64,000 nt of DNA from an uncultured Spirochaetales bacterium (lineage in GTDB: Bacteria; Spirochaetota; Spirochaetia; Sphaerochaetales; Sphaerochaetaceae), in assembly GCA_949289305.1 (NCBI GenBank), contig CASENB010000026.1, forward strand, positions 58,558 to 122,557. Reading direction: 5' to 3'. Below, one piece after another: positions 17,348 through 25,660 of the stretch; positions within the stretch are counted from its first letter, which is position 1, and each line of letters starts with the position of its first letter. Below the pieces are notes generated by a model that worked only from the letters and a program-made list of their open reading frames with translations, had not been told where the DNA came from and made no database searches. A program made the position numbers and the translations under genes.

Positions 17348-18109
17348 ATGATTTTAATACTTTCTGATGCCGCGCTCCTTTTGAAGGAGAAAAACAGCGG
17401 TGAATTTGTTTCTGCTTTTACTGGTTTTGGTTATGAAGTTGCAAAAGAGCTGAGTGAAGAAGGGATATTTCCAGCCCTTTTCTGTACTCTTGGAGAAGAC
17501 AGGGCAGGGGCCATGATCGCAGAAGAGCTTATAAAAAGCGAAATCCTTTTCGATCCTGATTTAATCAGGCTTAAGGCTAATACGAACGTCGTAATTGAGT
17601 ATGCTAATGGGGATAGAACGTCGTTTTTCAAATCATCTGCGTCAGCCTTGCTTCAAGAAGAGATGCTCTCTGAAGCAATTAACGTTCATACTAATATAGA
17701 AGCTGTTCTTCTTTCTTCTTCAATTTTAAGCGTTAACCCTAGCGCAACGAGCGCAATAGATCAAAGCCTATTCATATCTCCTCGTCCTTTTATTGCCGTG
17801 GATTTGACAGATGAAGCAGAGGGCAGCGTACTTGAAAGATCTCTATCGATGCTCTCAGGCGAGATGGATTTAGTAATAATGGATGAAGAAAATCTTTATC
17901 CTGAATGCTTAAAAGAGAAGTGCGTCGTTGTAAAGAAAAAAGATGGTATCACTCTTTATAAGAATGGAGAGGAAATAAAGACATATGAAATAGACTCGGA
18001 GAGATTCACATCGTCTTTCTTTTTCTTTCTAGATCAAAGCGGATTCTTATCTGACTTTGAAAAGAAGCTGAGCGTTGATATCTTTGATGCTTACGTAAAA
18101 GGACTATGA
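17348..18109 (+). CDS. PfkB-family carbohydrate kinase-like protein, degenerate
   Basis: 253 aa, shorter than typical PfkB kinases (about 300-320). The N-terminal half matches the ribokinase fold (FTGFGYEVAKELSEEG, then FCTLGEDRAGAMIAEEL). The C-terminal catalytic motif (A/G)xGD and its surrounding anion hole are missing; the matching position reads SERFTSSFFF. It may therefore bind a ligand without phosphorylating it, or be a decaying gene, although the frame is intact. Its stop overlaps the ATG of apbE by 4 bases, so the two are translationally coupled. A -10-like TAGGAT sits 6 bases before the ATG. Confidence 0.6.
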   Translation: MILILSDAALLLKEKNSGEFVSAFTGFGYEVAKELSEEGIFPALFCTLGEDRAGAMIAEELIKSEILFDPDLIRLKANTNVVIEYANGDRTSFFKSSASALLQEEMLSEAINVHTNIEAVLLSSSILSVNPSATSAIDQSLFISPRPFIAVDLTDEAEGSVLERSLSMLSGEMDLVIMDEENLYPECLKEKCVVVKKKDGITLYKNGEEIKTYEIDSERFTSSFFFFLDQSGFLSDFEKKLSVDIFDAYVKGL

Positions 18110-19074
18110 GAAAGGCGCTTTTAGTTGTCCTGTTTTCCACATTTGTTTTCTCATCCTGTACGAGGAGTGCTGAACCTTATACTGAGACAGAGCTTAGAAT
18201 GGATACTGTATGCTCAATTACAGTATACGATGAAGATGACAGGACTTTAATTTCTGGAGCGTTCGATATCATAGATGATGTTGTGAAGCTCATAGACATC
18301 TATGACAGCTCAAGCGAGATTTACCATCTCAATGAAAACGCGTCAAAAGAGAGCGTCTCTGTAAGCCCAGAGCTTTTTGCTCTAATAAGAAGGGCATACG
18401 ATATGAGCGTGTTAACTGATGGCGCTTTTAACATAGCAATCGGTCCTTTAGTGGAGCTCTGGGGAATTGGAAACGGAGGTGAAACGGTTCCTTCTGCAGA
18501 AGAGATAGAAAAAACGCTATTATTAACGGACTATAACAACATAATATTGGATGAAGAGAATAGAAGCGTTTTATTTTTGAAAGAAGGGATGAAAATAGAT
18601 CTAGGCGCGCTTGGAAAAGGGTATGCAGCAGATAGAATTGCAGAGTACTTCAGAGAAAACGGCGTTGAAAGCGCTATAATAAATCTTGGAGGCAACGTCT
18701 ATATGCTCGGCTCTCATCCTGAAGGAAGGGAGTGGACGGTGGGCCTTCAAAGCCCAGATACAGAGCGCGGCGGATATTTTGCAACCGTTGCCTGCTCTGA
18801 CTCTTCTGTTGTTACAAGCGGAGGCTATGAGCGTTATTTTGAAACAGAGGATGGGAATATATACCATCATATTCTATCTTCAAAGACAGGCTATCCGGCT
18901 TCTTCCGATATCGTATCCTCTTCAATAATCAGCCGTGATTCAACTCTTGCCGACATGCTTTCAACGGCAACATTCGTTCTCGGAAGTAAAAAGGGTGAGG
19001 AGATTGTGAATCAGTTTTCTCTGCAGGCTGTCTTCCTCTTAGAAAACGGGGATGTTAAGAGAATCGGCATTTAG
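18106..19074 (+). CDS. apbE: FAD:protein FMN transferase (ApbE), lipoprotein
   Basis: 322 aa with a lipobox FSSC (Cys18), so it is anchored to a membrane outside the cytoplasm. ApbE motifs are clear: ELRMDTVCSITVY, IDLGALGKGYAADR near 165-178, IINLGGNVYMLG and VTSGGYERYF followed by YHHILSSKTGYP. It attaches FMN covalently to Thr of Rnf/Nqr-type or other flavoproteins. No rnf genes are in the window. The last 36 bases overlap the convergent methyltransferase gene. Confidence 0.9.
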   Translation: MRKALLVVLFSTFVFSSCTRSAEPYTETELRMDTVCSITVYDEDDRTLISGAFDIIDDVVKLIDIYDSSSEIYHLNENASKESVSVSPELFALIRRAYDMSVLTDGAFNIAIGPLVELWGIGNGGETVPSAEEIEKTLLLTDYNNIILDEENRSVLFLKEGMKIDLGALGKGYAADRIAEYFRENGVESAIINLGGNVYMLGSHPEGREWTVGLQSPDTERGGYFATVACSDSSVVTSGGYERYFETEDGNIYHHILSSKTGYPASSDIVSSSIISRDSTLADMLSTATFVLGSKKGEEIVNQFSLQAVFLLENGDVKRIGI

Positions 19075-19833
19075 GAAATTAAAAGCAAGAAACGAATCGA
19101 AAAGGTATGAATCTGCAACTTCGTTTCCTGCTTCATCGCTATAGAAACCTGTCATTACAAAACCAAGGGAGAAGAGCGGTTCTATTATGCTTTTAAGACT
19201 GTGGCTGTATTCGAAAGTGTCGCCTTTTTTCATCATGCGCCTTAGCTCTTTTTCGCTCTTGCTCTTCTCATCTGAAAAAGGAATCGTATACTTTGCCTTA
19301 ATCTTTCCCTTTTCCATCTTTCTCTCATCAAAGATATATAGAGCAGGGTTTGCCGTTCCGAAAAGAAAATGTCCTCCTCTCTTTAACACTCTTTTCACTT
19401 CGCTGTAAAGCCTGTCCAAAGAAGATATGAAGTTAAGGGAATGAGGAATAAAAACATAGTCTATAGAATCACTTTCTATTGGGCTTAAGTCTCTCATATC
19501 GCCGACTACTGCTTTCCCTTCAAGACCATATTTCTTTAGCGTATCGTTATCTCTTTTTACCATCTCCGGCGATATGTCGATTGAAAAGACCGATGAGCCG
19601 AAAGCGGAAAACAGAACGCTTTGCTGTCCACCTGAGGATGCCAGAAGAAGCATGCGCTTTCCTTTCGTGTTGCTTATCCAGGAAATTGGAACGAATGCCG
19701 TTGGCGTAAGACGTACTTTTATATTCCCGTTTCTTGCGTCATTTATTTCATCTTCGCTTGCAGGGATGCTCCAGAAGTTGTTGCTTCTTGCTTCTTTATC
19801 CCATGCCATGCTATTTAGTCTTGCCTCGTCCAT
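19039..19833 (-). CDS. Class I SAM-dependent methyltransferase
   Basis: 264 aa with a Rossmann methyltransferase core. Motif I is LLLASSGGQQSVLFSAFG, followed by VFSIDISPEMV, the acidic GDMRDLSPIESDSIDYVF and the post-motif RVLKRGGHFLFGTANP. It is closest in style to the Methyltransf_11 group acting on small molecules. The substrate cannot be told. The 3' end runs 36 bases into apbE in the opposite orientation. An alternative start at 19809 (MAWDKEARS) is possible. Confidence 0.78.
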   Translation of the reverse strand: MDEARLNSMAWDKEARSNNFWSIPASEDEINDARNGNIKVRLTPTAFVPISWISNTKGKRMLLLASSGGQQSVLFSAFGSSVFSIDISPEMVKRDNDTLKKYGLEGKAVVGDMRDLSPIESDSIDYVFIPHSLNFISSLDRLYSEVKRVLKRGGHFLFGTANPALYIFDERKMEKGKIKAKYTIPFSDEKSKSEKELRRMMKKGDTFEYSHSLKSIIEPLFSLGFVMTGFYSDEAGNEVADSYLFDSFLAFNFLNADSLNIPVF

Positions 19834-19873
19834 CTATTTTCTTTCCATCCTTTTTTGCATATAGTATTATGCT

Positions 19874-21115
19874 ATGAAAAGCTCTTTTTTCTCAAAGAAT
19901 AAATTCAAGATAGCTATTGCGGCCGTCTTATTACTCTTGGTTTTAATTCTACTATATTCTTGGACAAATTACATAAAAGAAGAAAGAGAGATAGAAGTTT
20001 TAAGATCTGCGCTTGAAGGTGTAGTTGAAAAGGATGGGGAGGAGGCAATTTTTGCCCTCTCTGGAATCGCTACGGATAACCTTAATTACGGGGATGCGGA
20101 TTTATATATAAACGGCAGCGGCGCTTGGTCTTACCTTGAAGAAGAACAGAGGGTCATAGAAGCATATGACAAGGCAAAAGACAGTGTTGTTCAGATAATT
20201 AACAGATCAAGCTTTAGCGATGAAAGCCAGGCATCCGGGGTAATACTTTCTAGCGACGGGTATATAGTGACAAATAGTCACGTTGTTGAAAACGGCGAAA
20301 GCTTCACAGTGAGCTATTACGATGGAAGCATAACGAGTGCAAGCCTTATTGGACGCGACAGAATTACAGACATCGCCGTGCTTAAAGCTGAAAAAGAGAA
20401 TCTTACGCCAATTACATTCTCTTCCATCAAGCCTTCAGTTGGAATGAGGGCCTTATCTATTGGAAATCCATATGGATATACTTGGTCGCTAAGTTCCGGT
20501 GTCGTATCAGGCCTTGACAGAACGATAGTTACAAACGAAGGACTTGTAATACCATCGTTAATTCAGACTGATAATTTCATAAACCCTGGCAATAGCGGAG
20601 GGCCGCTTCTTGACAGCTATGGCAATATGATAGGGCTTGTTTCTAGTATTTACTCTACTACAGGAAGCGCGGAAGGAATCTCTTTTGCACTAGATGGAGA
20701 AGTCGTAAAAAGAGTAAGCAATGAGATAATTAGAAATAAGAAGGTAAGTCGTGCCATAATAGACTGTACGGTTGCCGAACTAAATGCCCAGATTGCAGCC
20801 TATTTGAACATTCCTTTCTCTAATGGCCTTATAGTAAGCAGCTTAGAGCGTGGTAGCGAGGCAGAAAAGGCAGGGCTTATTGCAGGAGATACCGCTGCTG
20901 AGCTTGATGGGAAGACCGTATACCTCGGAGGCGATATTATAGTTTCATTGAACGGCGTGGAGATAAAGAGTTACTCGGACTATTTCAAGATTCTTTTTGA
21001 CCTGAGAGATGATGAAATAGTGCCAATAACGCTTTATAGGGATGGAAAAAGGATAAACACGAGGATCACGTTAACAGAACTGAATGAAGACAATATTACG
21101 AGGTATGTAATCTAA
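19874..21115 (+). CDS. HtrA/DegP-type membrane-anchored serine protease with PDZ domain
   Basis: 413 aa. An N-terminal TM anchor (about 12-30) is followed by a trypsin-like domain with catalytic triad His136 (TNSHVV), Asp166 (RITDIAVL) and Ser241 (NPGNSGGP). A single PDZ domain follows from about 290 (LIVSSLERGSEAEKAGLIAGD). It degrades or senses misfolded envelope proteins. There is no Shine-Dalgarno; TAGTAT sits 6 bases before ATG, suggesting a leaderless message. uvrB starts on the base after its stop. Confidence 0.9.
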   Translation: MKSSFFSKNKFKIAIAAVLLLLVLILLYSWTNYIKEEREIEVLRSALEGVVEKDGEEAIFALSGIATDNLNYGDADLYINGSGAWSYLEEEQRVIEAYDKAKDSVVQIINRSSFSDESQASGVILSSDGYIVTNSHVVENGESFTVSYYDGSITSASLIGRDRITDIAVLKAEKENLTPITFSSIKPSVGMRALSIGNPYGYTWSLSSGVVSGLDRTIVTNEGLVIPSLIQTDNFINPGNSGGPLLDSYGNMIGLVSSIYSTTGSAEGISFALDGEVVKRVSNEIIRNKKVSRAIIDCTVAELNAQIAAYLNIPFSNGLIVSSLERGSEAEKAGLIAGDTAAELDGKTVYLGGDIIVSLNGVEIKSYSDYFKILFDLRDDEIVPITLYRDGKRINTRITLTELNEDNITRYVI

Positions 21116-23128
21116 ATGAGCAATTTGAACTTTCAAACTGGCAGATCAAGGCCTTTTAAAGTCGTTTCTGATTTTTCTATGGCAGGAGATCAGGAGAATG
21201 CTGTAAACAGCCTATATGAGGGGTATTTAAACGGCGATAGGGCGCAGACGCTTAAGGGTGTTACAGGATCTGGAAAGACTTTCACTATGGCAAAGCTCAT
21301 AGAAAAGATACAGAAGCCGACACTGGTGCTTTCTCATAACAAGACGCTCTCTGCTCAGCTATACAGGGAGTTTAAGACGTTTTTCCCTGAGAATGCTGTA
21401 GAGTATTTCGTCTCCACATACGACTATTACCAGCCGGAGGCGTATGTTCCAGGAAAAGACCTTTATATAGAAAAAGAGACCGATATAAACGACGAGATTG
21501 ATCGCTTGCGCCTTGCCGCGTCATTTTCTTTGCTAGAAAGGCGGGATGTCATCGTAGTTGCAACCGTTTCATGCATATACGGACTTGGTAACCCTGTGGC
21601 TCTTACAGACATGGTGCATACTTTCAACGTAGGCGAGGAGTTTGACCACAAAAAGGAGTTTGCAAAGCTTACAAGAATGCTTTATGAGAGAAATGAATAC
21701 GCTCTTGAGCGCGGAACGTTCAGAAGCCGTGGCGATATTGTGGAGATATATCCAGCATATCTTGAAACTGCAATCCGAATTACCCTTGACTGGGATGAGA
21801 TAAGCTCTATTACATGGTTCAATCCTGTCAGCGGAGAAAAGTATGAGTCGGTAGATTCTTTCACTCTCTATCCTGCAAAGCAGTTCGTTCTACCAGAAAG
21901 CTATATAAAAAAAGGGATTGAAGCGATAAACGCAGAAAAAGAGGAGAGGGTAGAGTACTTTAAGAGCAATGGTAAACTGATTGAAGCAGAGAGGATCAAA
22001 ACAAGGGTGGAATACGATCTTGAGATGCTTCAGGAGACAGGGCATTGCTCTGGAATCGAGAACTATTCAAGGCCGCTATCGGGCAGAAAGGAAGGGGAGC
22101 GTCCTGCAGTTCTTCTAGATTATTTTCCTCCAGATTTCGTTACATTCATAGATGAGTCGCATGTCACGATTCCTCAGATCGGCGCGATGTACGAAGGGGA
22201 TAGATCCCGCAAGCTCAATCTTGTGAACTATGGCTTCCGTCTGCCATCTGCCCTTGATAACAGACCTTTAAAGTATGATGAATTTGACAAGATTGTTGGG
22301 CAGAGAATTTATGTGTCGGCGACCCCTAGAGAGAGGGAGAAGGAAGAGTCAAGTCAGATTGTAGAGCAGCTTATAAGGCCTACAGGGCTCTTAGATCCTC
22401 AAATTGAAGTCAGAAGCACAGAAGGTCAGATGGAGGATCTCTATTCAGAAATAAGAAAGACAATAGAGAAGGGAGAGAGGACGATAGTAACGACTCTTAC
22501 AAAGAGGATGGCGGAGGATTTAAGCGAATACCTTGCCTCCCTTGGCCTTAAGGTTCAGTATCTTCACTCAGAAGTCGATACGATAGAACGCGTTGAGATC
22601 TTAAGGGATTTGAGAAAAGGAAAGTACGACGTCTTAATCGGAATAAACCTTCTCAGAGAAGGCCTTGACCTTCCAGAAGTTTCCCTATGCGCCATTCTTG
22701 ATGCAGATAAGATTGGCTTCCTTCGTTCTGCTACATCATTGATTCAGACGATAGGAAGAGTTGCTAGAAATGCTGACGGAAGGGTTATCATGTATGCTGA
22801 TAGGATAAGCGATGCGATGGCTGAGGCAATTAGCGAAACTGAGCATAGAAGGGCGATCCAAAGCCAGTATAACGAGGAGCATGGAATAACGCCAAAGACC
22901 GTCAAGAAGGCCATAGAGGACATCATCGAAAGAGAGACAGGAGAGAAAGAGGAGGATGCTAAGGCAGATATAAGAATAAGGAAATCTGGGTATAACCTTC
23001 TTGTGGAAAAAGACAGAAAGAAATACATCCGCGACCTTGAGAAACAGATGCTTGAGTATGCGAAGAATCTTGAGTTCGAGAAAGCCGCGGCAGTAAGGGA
23101 TGAGATTGCGAAATACAAGGCTATTTAA
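21116..23128 (+). CDS. uvrB: Excinuclease ABC subunit B
   Basis: 670 aa, normal length. Walker A is LKGVTGSGKT, the beta-hairpin region is YDYYQPEAYVPG, the helicase motif VTFIDESHVT and the later RQTIGR-like IQTIGRVARN are present, and a C-terminal UVR domain (KYIRDLEKQMLEYAKNLEFEKAAAVRDEI span) binds UvrC. It is the damage-recognition helicase of nucleotide excision repair. The ATG follows directly after the htrA stop, so it is co-transcribed with the protease. The last 8 bases overlap the convergent caspase gene. Confidence 0.96.
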   Translation: MSNLNFQTGRSRPFKVVSDFSMAGDQENAVNSLYEGYLNGDRAQTLKGVTGSGKTFTMAKLIEKIQKPTLVLSHNKTLSAQLYREFKTFFPENAVEYFVSTYDYYQPEAYVPGKDLYIEKETDINDEIDRLRLAASFSLLERRDVIVVATVSCIYGLGNPVALTDMVHTFNVGEEFDHKKEFAKLTRMLYERNEYALERGTFRSRGDIVEIYPAYLETAIRITLDWDEISSITWFNPVSGEKYESVDSFTLYPAKQFVLPESYIKKGIEAINAEKEERVEYFKSNGKLIEAERIKTRVEYDLEMLQETGHCSGIENYSRPLSGRKEGERPAVLLDYFPPDFVTFIDESHVTIPQIGAMYEGDRSRKLNLVNYGFRLPSALDNRPLKYDEFDKIVGQRIYVSATPREREKEESSQIVEQLIRPTGLLDPQIEVRSTEGQMEDLYSEIRKTIEKGERTIVTTLTKRMAEDLSEYLASLGLKVQYLHSEVDTIERVEILRDLRKGKYDVLIGINLLREGLDLPEVSLCAILDADKIGFLRSATSLIQTIGRVARNADGRVIMYADRISDAMAEAISETEHRRAIQSQYNEEHGITPKTVKKAIEDIIERETGEKEEDAKADIRIRKSGYNLLVEKDRKKYIRDLEKQMLEYAKNLEFEKAAAVRDEIAKYKAI

Positions 23129-24095
23129 AGTCGAATATAACCATGTCGAATCGGCTCAGCGTCGTTGAAGGACTGCTGATTTTCAAGCTGTTCTTATACG
23201 GGTAGTGGTCTATTGCCGCCTCATATAGGTCTTCCACTCTGATGCTCTTTTTATCGAACTTCGTAGTGTAGACTGCTTCTTCGTTTTCAAAGTCATATCC
23301 GAAATAATCTAAAATAGCGTATGTGAAATAGCCGTGTTTCAGACTCTCTGCTTCATATGCAAGCTGGTCCTTATGCGCTGCCGAGAGCACGTAGCAGTCA
23401 GTTTTTGCACTCTCATTGCTGCTTAAAGAGTTGAATGATAGAGTAAGCGCTTTTGATAGATCATATCCTTTGTTCTTTCCGTCTTCAAATTTCACGCTCT
23501 CTGCAAGGTCTCCGTCTTCTATGAAGTTCCCACTGTAGCACGAGTCTAGTATTATAAGTTTTCTTCCCTCCCACTGGCTTAAGAAATCATCATAGAGGTC
23601 TCTTGCTGACATGGTAGAGTCGCTGTATTTGCCGCTTTCATAGGAGTATGAGTACACTAGGTTTCCCGTCCTCTCTTCTCCGTGTCCGGCATAATAGAAT
23701 ATTACGATATCCTCTTCATCAGGTGCTGATGAGAACGACTCTTCGTTTATTATTCTTGATAGTTTTTCCTTATTTATCATCTCTTTCCCATAGCTATAAA
23801 TTTTTTCTGTGGATAACGGGGTAACTGATGATAGCCTGAACCCTTCCTCTTCATCTGTAAACAGCATGATCTCATAATCCATTTTCCCTTCGACTATATG
23901 CGCTATCTGCTCTGTCATCGCATATGCATCGCCTCTTGCAGCTTTCAGATTGCTTATTTTGTTGTAATCCTTGTCGTATCCGATTCCGATTGCAAACATA
24001 TAGAGCTTGGGTTCTTTTTTTATTCCATCTTCATAAAAGTATTCGCATCCGGCTAAAGCTATGATTGATATTAAAATTACAAGTGCTTTTTTCAT
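23121..24095 (-). CDS. Caspase-fold (C14-like) peptidase lipoprotein
   Basis: 324 aa with lipobox LAGC (Cys17), so exported and lipid-anchored. The caspase p20-like domain starts LYMFAIGIGYDKDY and has the catalytic His138 in YYAGHGE and Cys186 in ILDSCYSGN. There is a clear C-terminal part with SNESAKTDCYVLSAA and HGYFTYAILDYF. Such metacaspase-like proteins cleave substrates after activation. The gene follows an outer-membrane protein by 1 base and lies downstream of the thiamine transport operon. Its substrate is unknown. Confidence 0.85.
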   Translation of the reverse strand: MKKALVILISIIALAGCEYFYEDGIKKEPKLYMFAIGIGYDKDYNKISNLKAARGDAYAMTEQIAHIVEGKMDYEIMLFTDEEEGFRLSSVTPLSTEKIYSYGKEMINKEKLSRIINEESFSSAPDEEDIVIFYYAGHGEERTGNLVYSYSYESGKYSDSTMSARDLYDDFLSQWEGRKLIILDSCYSGNFIEDGDLAESVKFEDGKNKGYDLSKALTLSFNSLSSNESAKTDCYVLSAAHKDQLAYEAESLKHGYFTYAILDYFGYDFENEEAVYTTKFDKKSIRVEDLYEAAIDHYPYKNSLKISSPSTTLSRFDMVIFDFK

Positions 24096-24096
24096 G

Positions 24097-24618
24097 TTAG
24101 CCTCCGAAGTGAAGCATTAGACCGATTCCTGCATTCAAATCGATCTCGCCTTTTAATATTGACACTTCTATCGGAATCGCAATTGCAACCATCTTTGCAG
24201 GGTAGAATTCAAAAGATGTTCCGACTTTAAGCGCAACCTGTGATGCGATTATTTTGGGATAATATCTGTAAGCGGCAAGAATCTCTGCCCTTAGGGAAAA
24301 GAGCTGAGTGAAACTGTGCCTATAGGACAGGCCTAATGCGAAATCAAGATTGTTTCTCAAGTAGAAGTAGTTGTACTCGACGCTTTCGCTGAAGTAGCTT
24401 ACGCTTAGAGGAACAGAGAAGCTGTTTTTTCCAATTTTTAAAGACAGCACCTCAACATCGGCTTTCGCATAGTACCTCGTCCTAATAACTTCATCGTCTT
24501 TCACAAATGCAAACGATGCGCCGTTGCTTACGCCTATGTTTGCAAAGTATGAAACGGCAATCAGATTTGTGCTTATGCAAATAAGACAGAATAGGAATGA
24601 AAATGTTTTTCTCTTCAT
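24097..24618 (-). CDS. Outer-membrane beta-barrel protein, unknown
   Basis: 173 aa with a signal peptide (about 1-21, ending LIAVSYF) and amphipathic beta strands rich in Tyr/Phe (YNYFYLRNNLDFALGLSYRHSF). The C-terminus is GIGLMLHFGG. The RBS AGGAGG is strong. Its stop is directly followed by the caspase lipoprotein ATG, so the two are almost certainly co-translated and may act together in the envelope. No named family is recognised. Confidence 0.65.
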   Translation of the reverse strand: MKRKTFSFLFCLICISTNLIAVSYFANIGVSNGASFAFVKDDEVIRTRYYAKADVEVLSLKIGKNSFSVPLSVSYFSESVEYNYFYLRNNLDFALGLSYRHSFTQLFSLRAEILAAYRYYPKIIASQVALKVGTSFEFYPAKMVAIAIPIEVSILKGEIDLNAGIGLMLHFGG

Positions 24619-24673
24619 ATATTTGTCCTCCTATTCTTTTAATGCAAAAAAGACTGTTTTTGTTAAATTTTTC

Positions 24674-25660
24674 CTAGCTGAGCCTCGTGATGCTCTCTTC
24701 ATTGATTAAAAGGCTTACGATATTTTTGGCAGGCTTTATCAGGGAGAGAGCAAGAATGTACGATCCGTTGTAGTCCACGCAGAGAAGATAATGCGATCCT
24801 GTGTACTCAACGCTTACTATTTTCACATTGTTGATCACAAGGTATGAAGGGTACATGTCAGGATTCAGCGTCTCATCAGAAATTATTACGCTCTCTGGGC
24901 GGAAGAACAATTTGCCGCTTGCACCTTCAAAAAAGAGAGAGGCGTCAAGTAACGTTCCGTCCCCTGTGAAAGAAGCAGTAAATGCGCTGTTCGGTCTTGT
25001 GTATAAGCTTTCAGGATCCCCTGATGCGACTATCTTTCCATCGTTCATGACAATAATTCTATCTGAGATTGCAAATGCTTCTTCTCTGTCATGTGTTACG
25101 TAAATAACAGTAATACCCGTTCTGTCATGAATATTCCTTATAACGGTTCTTAGCCTTTTTCTAAGTGGCGCATCAAGAGCAGATAGCGGCTCATCCAGAA
25201 GAAGTACTTTAGGCTCGGATGCAAGTGATCTTGCAAGGGCGACCCTTTGAGCCTCGCCACCAGAAAGAGAACTTACTTTTCTTTTCGAGTATCCTTTTAA
25301 ATCGACATACTCTAAAAGCAGTTCGGTCTGTTCTTTTATCTCCTTCTTGCTTTTATGTTTTTTATCCATTCCGTATTGAATGTTTTTTTCAACGTTCATA
25401 TTGCTAAATAGGGCATAATCTTGAAAAACGAGGCCTATGTTTCTCTCTTGCGTGCTCTTTTTTGAGATGTCGACGCCATCAAGGACGATCATGCCGCTAT
25501 CCTGTTCTTCCAAACCGGTAAGGATTGATAGCACTGTGCTCTTTCCTGATCCCGATGGGCCGATCAAACAAAGAAATTCACCCTCTTTCACGCTGAAGTT
25601 TACATCTAGATTAAAATCAGGATAGCTTTTTTTTAAGTTGTTTATCTCAAGATATTCCAT
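24674..25660 (-). CDS. thiQ: ABC transporter ATP-binding protein, thiamine type
   Basis: 328 aa. Walker A GPSGSGKST (about 34-42), Q-loop FQDYALF, signature LSGGEAQRVALARSLA and Walker B VLLLDEPLSALD are intact. A C-terminal extension of roughly 100 residues (from about 235) looks like a TOBE-type domain, making it longer than E. coli ThiQ. It overlaps thiP by 14 bases. The thiamine assignment comes from the adjacent ThiB-like binding protein and the TPP riboswitch. Confidence 0.85.
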   Translation of the reverse strand: MEYLEINNLKKSYPDFNLDVNFSVKEGEFLCLIGPSGSGKSTVLSILTGLEEQDSGMIVLDGVDISKKSTQERNIGLVFQDYALFSNMNVEKNIQYGMDKKHKSKKEIKEQTELLLEYVDLKGYSKRKVSSLSGGEAQRVALARSLASEPKVLLLDEPLSALDAPLRKRLRTVIRNIHDRTGITVIYVTHDREEAFAISDRIIVMNDGKIVASGDPESLYTRPNSAFTASFTGDGTLLDASLFFEGASGKLFFRPESVIISDETLNPDMYPSYLVINNVKIVSVEYTGSHYLLCVDYNGSYILALSLIKPAKNIVSLLINEESITRLS

